The translations under genes and the position numbers were made by a program. From Nostoc indistinguendum CM1-VF10 (lineage in GTDB: Bacteria; Cyanobacteriota; Cyanobacteriia; Cyanobacteriales; Nostocaceae): 44,293 nt of DNA. The notes below the pieces were generated by a model. It made no database searches. It was not told the origin of the DNA and worked only from the letters and a program-made list of their open reading frames with translations. Below are positions 25,704-33,149 of the stretch, one piece after another; the first letter of the stretch is position 1; each line of letters opens with the position of its first letter. The DNA is taken from contig JAHHHS010000062.1 of assembly GCA_019359215.1 (NCBI GenBank), positions 1 to 44,293 of the forward strand, read 5' to 3'.

Positions 25704-26585
25704 CTAATGAAACACAGAAATTGCCAACCGATCAAACAACCAATCGGGGAGAAGCCAACGAGCCGCAGCGATTAATTTGGCATTCCAGCCGACTAAATAG
25801 CGAATTTTGGGTCTTTTACTAAACAAGGCATGAGCAACTATGTTGACAGCTTCTTCAACGGGTGTTCCCGTTGCGTAATATCGTTGAGTGTCTACAGCAG
25901 CTTTCTCTACTGCTTGTGACCAAGAGGGGTAGTAAAGATTTAGCTGTTCTTGTGCGACTAAATTAGACAACTTCTCAAAGGTTGCTTGGGACTTTTCCCA
26001 TAGGGGAGTTACCACAACGGCAGGTTCAATCAGTGCTACTTTAATATTCCAAGGAGCCAACTCTAGCCGCAGGGCATCAGACAATGCTTCGATCGCATAT
26101 TTAGTTGCACAGCCACTGCCCACAATTGGAAATACACAACGACCATTGATCGAACTAATATTCACAATTCGGCCTTGCGATCGCCTCAGGAGGGGCAAGC
26201 AAGCCTTAATCATGGATAGATAGCCAAAATAACCAACCTCCATTTCTTGACGCACCCACTCCAATGGCAAAAGCTCAAAAGGCCCCATGTATTCCTGAGC
26301 GGCATTATTTAATAAACCGCTCAGAAATACATCCCGTTCACATAGCGCGGCACTAATCTGAGCTACTGCTGCTGTAATCGTAGCTAAATCGGTAACATCG
26401 AGCAGCACCGGAGTAATATTGTCTCCGGCTTCCTGTTGTAATGCTACTCCTTTGTCGAGATCCCTGACTCCTGCAAATACCCAAAACCCTTGCTTTGCAA
26501 ATGTTTTAGCACAGGCGGCTCCGATACCACTGGAGGCAGCAGTAATGAAAATGGCAGACTTTACTGGGGATACTGGAAAGTGCAT
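25704..26585 (-). CDS. Short-chain dehydrogenase/reductase-like protein lacking the catalytic Tyr
   Basis: 293 residues from ATG 26585 (codons upstream come from the MITE). Rossmann fold: FITAASSGIGAACAKTFAKQG (residues 13-33; the canonical TGxxxGIG has Ala at its second position), LLDVTD, LLNNAAQ (usually NNAG) and RIVNISSINGR with Ser about 144. The active-site YxxxK reads GCATK (158-162), so Tyr is replaced by Gly while Lys162 is kept; IEPG is IEPA. Related SDRs read YCASK here. The protein may still bind NAD(P)H, act on a non-redox step, or be inactive. It sits between amidinotransferase and MFS genes, as the expected ketone-reduction step, but the lost Tyr argues against classical chemistry. 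Confidence 0.85.
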   Translation of the reverse strand: MHFPVSPVKSAIFITAASSGIGAACAKTFAKQGFWVFAGVRDLDKGVALQQEAGDNITPVLLDVTDLATITAAVAQISAALCERDVFLSGLLNNAAQEYMGPFELLPLEWVRQEMEVGYFGYLSMIKACLPLLRRSQGRIVNISSINGRCVFPIVGSGCATKYAIEALSDALRLELAPWNIKVALIEPAVVVTPLWEKSQATFEKLSNLVAQEQLNLYYPSWSQAVEKAAVDTQRYYATGTPVEEAVNIVAHALFSKRPKIRYLVGWNAKLIAAARWLLPDWLFDRLAISVFH

Positions 26586-26661
26586 AGATATATATCGTGA
26601 AGAAGGCAGGAGGCAGGAAATTGTTTTTGCAGTGTAAGCTTCTCTTTGAGAGACGCACTCG

Positions 26662-26872
26662 CGTTTAGAGCTGAATGGCACGAAGAAAAGGTGAAATATC
26701 GTCAGGGCAGGGTGTTGGGGGTAGGGTGTTGGGTGTAGTGTTAATAAAAATTGAATTTTAGTGCGCCAGACAAAACCAAGTTGTTCGTAATTCCCTACAC
26801 CCCACACCCCACACCCCAAAACCAGTAATACCAAGGGTTAACACTTATCTTAGTGCCATTCCGTTTAGAGCT
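26662..26872. mobile_element. 189-bp MITE (26673-26861) with 11-bp target duplication
   Basis: GAATGGCAC at 26673 and GTGCCATTC ending 26861 are inverted ends whose similarity extends inward (AAGAAAAG versus AAGATAAG). The direct repeat CGTTTAGAGCT abuts both ends exactly (26662-26672 and 26862-26872). A 10-12 bp duplication points to an IS4-family-type transposase acting in trans. The interior carries GT-rich and AC-rich short repeats and no gene. It lies between the amidinotransferase and SDR genes of the biosynthetic operon. Confidence 0.75.
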
Positions 26873-26948
26873 ACATTGATTGCACCACACAAATCAGAGA
26901 TTTTGAGTGGGCTTAAACCCTTACTCCTTGTGCTTCCTGCCTCTTTTA

Positions 26949-28082
26949 CTAAAAGTAGGATTGCAAACCGCCACTGCGACGAATATCTAAAGTGGCACAG
27001 TGGAACGACCCCGCAAAAGGATAATAGTTCTCAAACGAGCAGGGAATTGGAATAAAGCCCCAATCTTTGAGTGCTTGAATCATTGGCTCTTGAGATTTTT
27101 CCACAATCACCCGTTCGTGATCTAGCATTAACATATTCATATTTGCCCAGCCGCTGATGACACCTAATTTGTTGGTGGACGTAAATAGTGGGTAGGGAGC
27201 CACTAATATGTCCCAACTATTGAGAATCTTAGGCAGGGCTGATATGTCCAAAAATTCCGGATTGACCAGAACTTTCCCTGGGGCGAGGGGCATAAAGGTC
27301 GTGTCAATATGCATAGCTTGGGGACAGCGAGACTCCAGCAGATGAATGCGGTATTCTTCTCCCAGATGACGTTGCAACCATTCAATCCCCAAGCTATTTG
27401 TGACATGACTCTTTTGAGCAAACAAATCCCGGCCACATCGCACAAAGTCTGCGGCATCAAAGGTTGGCTCAAATTCGGTGGTTACAAACCGCATTGGTTC
27501 GCCATCTTCAGGCACTTCATAATTTGGGTCAAACTGATCATCCAATAATTGGGGCTTAGGAGCTGCCACCCATTGCGCTCCTTGCTTAAAGTAATCTCTT
27601 AGCAGTGATCTATAAGGCCAGGTTTCAAAGTAACGTCCTCGATCAGCCATTGGCGCTTCAATGATTTGATTACCAACAACTATAAAAACGTCGCGGGGGT
27701 TTGCCGCACAAAACCCATTGTCGATCTGCCAAGCCGGGGTAGAATAGGGAGCCGCAAAGTCCATACGATCAGGTCTTCGGACAATCACACCCTCTGCCTC
27801 CAGGATATGTACGAATTCGTCTAGGCATTTTTTTGCAGCAGTCACAAACTCTGCGGGGTAGGCTACACCTCCTTCCCCAACAATCTCTTCCACCGTTTCC
27901 CACGCACCTGGGGGAACAGTCCATTGATTAATAGTGTTCCAAGATGGAAACATAGCATCGTCAACAATGCCAACAATCACCTCTTCCAATGGGTCCCATT
28001 CGTTGTAAGAATTAACGACGCATGTGCTAGAAGTTAAGGTGGTTTTATCGATTGATTGTGTTTTATCGATTGATTGTGTCAT
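26949..28082 (-). CDS. Arginine:X amidinotransferase (AGAT / CyrA / SxtG type)
   Basis: 377 residues. Enzymes of this family move the amidino group of arginine to an acceptor amine, giving a guanidino compound plus ornithine. The catalytic set is intact: Asp209 in EPTFDAADFVRCGRD, His258 in MHIDTTF and Cys362 in GSFHCATLDIRR. The spacings (49 and 104 residues) equal those of human glycine amidinotransferase (Asp254, His303, Cys407). CyrA (cylindrospermopsin) and SxtG (saxitoxin) are the best-known cyanobacterial relatives. It starts 23 bp after the FAAL-ACP-AONS stop, so the two are cotranscribed, and the oxoamine product is the likely acceptor. The N-terminus has a duplicated TQSIDK from an 18-bp tandem repeat. 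Not the glycine cycle enzyme, judging by context. Confidence 0.92.
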   Translation of the reverse strand: MTQSIDKTQSIDKTTLTSSTCVVNSYNEWDPLEEVIVGIVDDAMFPSWNTINQWTVPPGAWETVEEIVGEGGVAYPAEFVTAAKKCLDEFVHILEAEGVIVRRPDRMDFAAPYSTPAWQIDNGFCAANPRDVFIVVGNQIIEAPMADRGRYFETWPYRSLLRDYFKQGAQWVAAPKPQLLDDQFDPNYEVPEDGEPMRFVTTEFEPTFDAADFVRCGRDLFAQKSHVTNSLGIEWLQRHLGEEYRIHLLESRCPQAMHIDTTFMPLAPGKVLVNPEFLDISALPKILNSWDILVAPYPLFTSTNKLGVISGWANMNMLMLDHERVIVEKSQEPMIQALKDWGFIPIPCSFENYYPFAGSFHCATLDIRRSGGLQSYF

Positions 28083-28105
28083 GATGAAATATCCTATTAA
28101 GTTAG

Positions 28106-31100
28106 CTAGTTTTTTGTGGTGATTAATTCATTTGACAGTTGAGTGTGAATATCTCTGAGAGCAACCAGTACTTGATCTATTTCAATCTCGGTATTGGCCG
28201 CAGTGATCGAAAACCGTAAGATGCTGCGATTGTAGGGAACAGCCGGGAAGATACCCGGGGTGATGAGTATTCCATGCTTCCATAGTGTTTTACAGGCAGT
28301 GATAGCCGATTCAACTGACCCCACCACGACACTAACAATTGGGAAGGAGCCTTGGTTATCGACTTCAAACCCGATTTCTCTCGCTGAGATCACTAGCTTT
28401 TGCGTCAGGCGATAGATATGTTGTCGTAACATTCCTCCTTCTTGTTGATTGACCTCTAATCCCGTGATCGCACTGGCCAAGCTGGCAACTGGCGAAGGCC
28501 CCGAAAATATCGCTGTCCAGGCAGTTGACAGCATTCTCTTCATTTGGGCATCTGTACAGGTAACAAAAGCGCCAAAGGAAGAAAAAGCTTTAGATAGTCC
28601 TGCACAGTAAACAATGCGATCCTCGGCGTATCGCAATCCAAAATGATTGACAATACCGTTGCCAAACTGACCATAGGGCATCTCTGGGGTGGGATTTTCA
28701 CCTACCAGTCCAAAACCATGAGCATCATCGACATAAATTGTGGCATCGTATTGCTTGGCTAACCTTACGTAGGATGGCAAGTCGGCATAATCAGCCGACA
28801 TTGAATAAACGCCATCGATCGCAATTAGCTTTACTGGTGCATTGGCATAACGCTTTAGCTTGTCAGCCAAATTATCTAAATCATTGTGCTTGTAATTTAT
28901 GACCTTTGCACCATCTTGTTGAGCTAGACGACAGCCTTCAGAAACAGAGCGGTGGGCTGCATTGTCAATGAAAATTACACCCTCTTTTCCTGCCAACATA
29001 GGAATTACCCCCATGTGGAGTAGTGTCAAGGCCGGAAATACAAGAACATCAGGTGCTTTCACCAAATTGGATAGTGCATTCTCCAATATACGATAGAGGT
29101 CGGGAGAAGCCACGGCTCGTGACCAACTCGGATGAGTCCCCCATTTACTAATGGCCGGAGCAATAGCTTCTTGTACTTGCGGATGCAAATCTAATCCCAA
29201 ATAGTTGCAAGAAGCAAAGTCACAAATCCAGCGTCCATCGATGAAAACCTGACGATTTCGTTGTTTTGTAACTTGTTTAAGAATCTGGGGAATTTCCTCA
29301 AAAGCTTGAGAAGGCAGAGAGCAGGAGGGATAGTTTTGTTCAGAAGGGTCTGAATCCCCTTTCTGGATGAAAGCTACTGAACTTCCTCCAGTGGGAGCTT
29401 GAATATTATTTAAAACCGAATCGAATGAGGCCAAATCGGCTGACTTTTGGCTAATCAATTGACTCAGATGCTGGCTAAAAACATTAACCTCTGGGTATTC
29501 CCAAAATAGATGAGGTTCTAGGTTGAGAGGATAATTCAACTCAGCTTCTAAGGCTACCACTAACTCTGCTGCGGAAACTGAATCCAATCCATATTCTGCA
29601 AATGTTTTATTTGGAGCAATTATGCTAAGAGGCAGTTTTAGCTCGGCGATTAACCAGCGCTCAATCCACTGCTGAATTGAATTGGCATCATCCACAGCAA
29701 TAGGAGTAGCCACAGATTCTGACGTTTCCTGAGATGTTGCTGGCATTTTGAGGTAAGAGTCAGCAACGACCAACAATTTTTTCTGCAAAAACTGCTGGTG
29801 ACAAGCATGACGCTGAATCTTACCGCTAGAAGTTTTGGGAATACTAGCAGTTTTCAGCAAAATCACCCCATATACAGACAATTCATGCTGATTAGCCACC
29901 TCAGTACGAATGGCTGCAATAACTTCTGGATGATTGTCATTATGGCGATCCACTTCTGCCACAACTACTAATTGCTCTGTTTCATCCATTTCAATTGAAA
30001 ATGCTGCGCTACAATTAGGGCGAACCGCACGATGACTATTTTCTACCGTGAACTCAATATCCTGAGGATAGTAGTTACGTCCCCGAATGATGATTAAGTC
30101 TTTCAATCTTCCGGTAAAGAATAACTCGCCGTCATGCAAGAAACCCAGATCACCAGTGCGGAGGAACTGCCCTACAGATGGATCTTGCAAATAAGCGTGA
30201 AAAGTCTGTTCTGTCTCCATAGGTCGCTGCCAATAGCCTTTAGCAACACTTGAACCAGATACCCAAATCTCACCCACTTGATCGGGTTCGCAAGGCGTGA
30301 GGTTCTCCGGATGAACGATTACTACCTTTAAGTCGGGAACTGCTTGACCATTGCTGACAAATACTTGCGCTGTGGAGCTTTCCTCTAGTTTTATCTGACC
30401 CACTGTTAGGGCAGATTTATTCACAGATCGCACTACAGGAGCGGCTGATTTATTAGTGCCAGACACAATAAGCGTGCTTTCAGCCATGCCATAGCAAGGA
30501 TTAAAAGACTCCGGTCGAAAACCACATTGAGCAAAGGCAGTGGCAAATTTTGTCAATGTATTAAGGCGAACTGGTTCTGCACCATTGAAAGCGATCGACC
30601 AGCTGCTCAGATCTAGCTCTGATTTTTGAGCCTCACTCACTTTCTGAACACACAGATCATACGCGAAGTTAGGCCCCCCACTTGTAGTTGCCCCATATTT
30701 GGAAATAGCCTTTAACCAGCGTACTGGACTCTGTAAAAAAGCTACTGGCGGCATAAAAACACAGGGAATACCTAAGTAAATGGGTTGTAGAACATTGCTG
30801 ATCAGTCCCATGTCATGAAACAGCGGTAGCCAGCCTGCGTAAACTGTCTGAGAGCTATGTTCAAAAGCTTTCTCAATCAATTTTTCGTTGTGCAAAATAT
30901 TACCATGACTGACCATCACACCTTTCGGACGACTAGTCGAACCTGAGGTGTACTGCAAAAGGGCTAAAGTTTCACTGGTAACTTCTGTAATGAGAGAACT
31001 TTCTGACCATTGCTCAGTATCGGTGGCCGCCCAGGGCACTACCTCTAACTCTGGAGGATAAGGAAATTTCCGGTTACGTTCTGCCAAAATTTGGCTATCG

Positions 31101-31465
31101 GTAAGGACAATGCTGGCCTTAGCATCCATGCAAATGGCTTGGAGTCTGGGCAAGTGGCGTTTAGATTGAGGAGTATAGGTGGGTACCGCAATCACGCCAG
31201 CATACAAGCACCCCAAAAAGGCCACGATGAATTCCAAGCTGGACGGGTAGAGCAGCAAAGCTCTATCTCCAGGTTGTATCCCATGTACTTGCAAGCAGCC
31301 AGCAATGCATCGAGCGCGGCTAGCCAGTTCTGCATAGGTTATTTGTGCCGACTCGGTTTCACCATCCTCGAGAAAGGTGAAAGCTATCTGTCGAGGTTGA
31401 GATAGCGCCCGGTATTGCAGTATATCCAAGAAAGTATTAGTCTGACTTTTGTAATCTACTAACAT
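28106..31465 (-). CDS. Fatty-acyl-AMP ligase / ACP / alpha-oxoamine synthase fusion
   Basis: About 1119 residues from ATG 31465. Upstream in-frame ATGs at 31498 and 31534 exist; the 31534 one has AGAGG only 2 nt away, and homology begins soon after 31465. Numbered from 31534: a fatty-acyl-AMP ligase spans about 30-595, with YTSGSTSRPKGV (195-206), the FAAL-type GRNYYPQDIE (485-494) and Lys572 in SSGKIQR. An acyl carrier protein (615-695) has the phosphopantetheine Ser652 in GLDSV. A PLP-dependent alpha-oxoamine synthase (about 745-1135) has VDDAHGFG (935-942) and the PLP Lys982 in GLSKAF. Predicted reaction: activate a fatty acid, load it on the ACP and condense it with an amino acid, with loss of CO2, to an alpha-amino ketone. 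SxtA shares the ACP-AONS end. Head of the operon, divergent from a TetR gene. Confidence 0.9.
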   Translation of the reverse strand: MLVDYKSQTNTFLDILQYRALSQPRQIAFTFLEDGETESAQITYAELASRARCIAGCLQVHGIQPGDRALLLYPSSLEFIVAFLGCLYAGVIAVPTYTPQSKRHLPRLQAICMDAKASIVLTDSQILAERNRKFPYPPELEVVPWAATDTEQWSESSLITEVTSETLALLQYTSGSTSRPKGVMVSHGNILHNEKLIEKAFEHSSQTVYAGWLPLFHDMGLISNVLQPIYLGIPCVFMPPVAFLQSPVRWLKAISKYGATTSGGPNFAYDLCVQKVSEAQKSELDLSSWSIAFNGAEPVRLNTLTKFATAFAQCGFRPESFNPCYGMAESTLIVSGTNKSAAPVVRSVNKSALTVGQIKLEESSTAQVFVSNGQAVPDLKVVIVHPENLTPCEPDQVGEIWVSGSSVAKGYWQRPMETEQTFHAYLQDPSVGQFLRTGDLGFLHDGELFFTGRLKDLIIIRGRNYYPQDIEFTVENSHRAVRPNCSAAFSIEMDETEQLVVVAEVDRHNDNHPEVIAAIRTEVANQHELSVYGVILLKTASIPKTSSGKIQRHACHQQFLQKKLLVVADSYLKMPATSQETSESVATPIAVDDANSIQQWIERWLIAELKLPLSIIAPNKTFAEYGLDSVSAAELVVALEAELNYPLNLEPHLFWEYPEVNVFSQHLSQLISQKSADLASFDSVLNNIQAPTGGSSVAFIQKGDSDPSEQNYPSCSLPSQAFEEIPQILKQVTKQRNRQVFIDGRWICDFASCNYLGLDLHPQVQEAIAPAISKWGTHPSWSRAVASPDLYRILENALSNLVKAPDVLVFPALTLLHMGVIPMLAGKEGVIFIDNAAHRSVSEGCRLAQQDGAKVINYKHNDLDNLADKLKRYANAPVKLIAIDGVYSMSADYADLPSYVRLAKQYDATIYVDDAHGFGLVGENPTPEMPYGQFGNGIVNHFGLRYAEDRIVYCAGLSKAFSSFGAFVTCTDAQMKRMLSTAWTAIFSGPSPVASLASAITGLEVNQQEGGMLRQHIYRLTQKLVISAREIGFEVDNQGSFPIVSVVVGSVESAITACKTLWKHGILITPGIFPAVPYNRSILRFSITAANTEIEIDQVLVALRDIHTQLSNELITTKN

Positions 31466-31705
31466 ATTTGGATTTATAACTTCACTTTTACAGTACATAG
31501 CTACAAATGCACGAAAGTAGATTCCAGAAAACATTACCTCTTTTGATTGATAGCTTTTTTATCCTCTGTAAAAATAAAATAAAAATAAGCTTTTAGTAGT
31601 CTGTCAAGGCAAGTTTACTGGGTGAGAAACTTCTTAACCATCTCTTTAATGTTTTTTTTTACAAAAAGTAATAAGACTGCACCTGGTGACACGAACCTTC
31701 TATTT

Positions 31706-31719
31706 TTGTCAATTGACAA
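31706..31719. promoter_or_regulatory. Perfect 14-bp palindrome, candidate TetR operator
   Basis: TTGTCAATTGACAA is identical to its reverse complement and lies in the 275-344 bp between the divergent FAAL and tetR genes. Each half contains a TTGACA-like -35 hexamer, one per strand, so a bound repressor could block both promoters. TATAAT at 31772-31777 is a possible -10 for tetR, but no correctly spaced -35 matches it. Confidence 0.55.
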
Positions 31720-31809
31720 CTCGCAATTAAATTACTGGAGCTTGAATCCCGCCACTGAGTAAAGATGGTATTATAATATATAACAAGCATTCGATATAAA
31801 TAACTGAGT

Positions 31810-32385
31810 ATGCCTAAAATTGTTGACCATAAGCAATACCGTAAGAAACTACTCGACAAGTGCTTTGGTTTATTGGCCCAAAAAGGCTATGGTTCCATTA
31901 CTATGCGGCAAATAGCTGAAGGATTAGGGGTCTCTACTGGTACGTTGTACCACTATTTTCCTAGCAAACAAGCTCTATTTGAGCAATTGGCTCAAGAAAT
32001 ATGTGAGCAAGATGTAAGTGCAGCATTAGCTGAGTTGGAAGGAGGGCAAACCCTGCAAGAGGAAATGGAAGCACTAGGAACATATTTAATGAAAAATGAG
32101 GATTACTTCATTAAATGGGCTTATATTTGCATTGATTTTTGTCAACATCAAAATTCTAAAGAGATGTTGGATAATAGTGTTTTTAAGCTTCCTACTCAGC
32201 GTTATCAAGAAGCAGCCTATAATTTTTTCGGTATTAAAGATTCGGTATTGGCTTGTTTTTTATTAAGCTTTATAAACGGTTTAATTCTGGAGAAGTTATG
32301 GGGTAATGAAACAATTGATTTTATTGAACAATGTGCGTTGTTAGGCAAAATGCTGACGGTATATTTACCGCAACATACAGCATGA
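31810..32385 (+). CDS. TetR-family transcriptional regulator
   Basis: 191 residues. The N-terminal HTH is textbook: ITMRQIAEGLGVSTGTLYHYFPSKQALFEQL (about residues 30-60). The all-helical C-terminal ligand domain is unlike well-known members. The gene is divergent from the FAAL-ACP-AONS operon and shares its intergenic region, which holds a perfect palindrome. It most likely represses the operon (and itself) until a ligand, perhaps the product or a fatty-acyl compound, binds. The C-terminal domain contains two cysteines in YICIDFC and several hydrophobic helices (SVLACFLLSFINGLILEKLW), compatible with a lipophilic ligand, though this is inference. Confidence 0.9.
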   Translation: MPKIVDHKQYRKKLLDKCFGLLAQKGYGSITMRQIAEGLGVSTGTLYHYFPSKQALFEQLAQEICEQDVSAALAELEGGQTLQEEMEALGTYLMKNEDYFIKWAYICIDFCQHQNSKEMLDNSVFKLPTQRYQEAAYNFFGIKDSVLACFLLSFINGLILEKLWGNETIDFIEQCALLGKMLTVYLPQHTA

Positions 32386-32597
32386 GTTAAAAGTAAAACA
32401 GCCTTTAAATAAGGCTTGGAGAGCTAGATTATCTTAATTATGTATTTCATGGTTATTGCATACCCTATGTGTAGCAACCTGCAATACTAATCGCTCAAAC
32501 CTGCAATCAAGGCAGGGCGAACGCATCTAAAATCAAGTATTTCGGAATCGGTCGCCCCAAATCTTGATAATTTCGTTGCCTAAATTTTGAATCAACC
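32386..32597. other. Intergenic tetR-cysC
   Basis: A 6-bp hairpin (AGCCTT / AAGGCT, 32400-32416) follows the tetR stop but lacks a T-tract. No other feature was recognised. Confidence 0.35.
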
Positions 32598-33149
32598 ATG
32601 AAACAACTTGGTGCAATTCTTTGGCTAACAGGCTTAAGTGGTGCAGGGAAAACAACTATTGCTAATCGTGTAGCGCAAAAGCTACAAAAGCAAAACTACA
32701 AAGTTGAAGTGTTAGATGGTGATGTTGTTCGCACCCATCTTTGTGCAGGATTGGGTTTTAGTAAACAAGACCGAGATACAAATGTGCGTCGTATTGGCTT
32801 TGTGGCTAACTTACTCAGCCGCAACGGCATCATAGTAATTGTTGCCGCAATCAGCCCCTATCGTGAAGTTCGAGAGGAACTCAAAAAAACTTCTACCAAT
32901 TTTATTGAAGTTTATGTTCAGGCTCCACTGACGGTTTGTGAATTCCGTGACGTGAAGGGGCTTTACGCCAAAGCTAAAGTAGGGCAGATTAAGCATTTTA
33001 CTGGCATTTCTGATCCTTATGAAGAACCATTAAATCCAGAAATTATCTGTCAAACTGATAAATTCACTCTTGAGCAATGTGTTAAGCAAGTGCTTGATTA
33101 TTTAGAACAGCAAAATTTAATTGTAAGGATTCAGGTGGCAGGGTATTGA
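32598..33149 (+). CDS. cysC: Adenylylsulfate kinase, C-terminus altered by IS66
   Basis: 183 residues. It phosphorylates adenosine 5'-phosphosulfate to PAPS, used for sulfate assimilation or sulfation. Motifs: P-loop GLSGAGKTT (12-20), LDGDVVRTHLCAGLGFSKQDRD, the RRIGFVANLL helix, AISPYREVRE, and GLYAKAKVGQIKHFTGISDPYEEP, all as in CysC. Only the kinase domain is present, without a fused sulfurylase. The final residues VRIQVAGY are read from the left end of an IS66-family element; the frame before the insertion would have continued LINAWNENLIRM and stopped. The core fold is complete, so the enzyme is probably still active. Its relation to the upstream biosynthetic genes is unclear. Confidence 0.9.
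   Translation: MKQLGAILWLTGLSGAGKTTIANRVAQKLQKQNYKVEVLDGDVVRTHLCAGLGFSKQDRDTNVRRIGFVANLLSRNGIIVIVAAISPYREVREELKKTSTNFIEVYVQAPLTVCEFRDVKGLYAKAKVGQIKHFTGISDPYEEPLNPEIICQTDKFTLEQCVKQVLDYLEQQNLIVRIQVAGY

Noticed and set aside
26586..26834. N-terminal extension of the SDR protein
   Set aside because: These codons come from the MITE and its flanks; ATG 26585 gives the normal SDR start.
31749..31777. Sigma-70 promoter for tetR using TATAAT at 31772
   Set aside because: No -35 hexamer at the right spacing; kept only as a possible -10.
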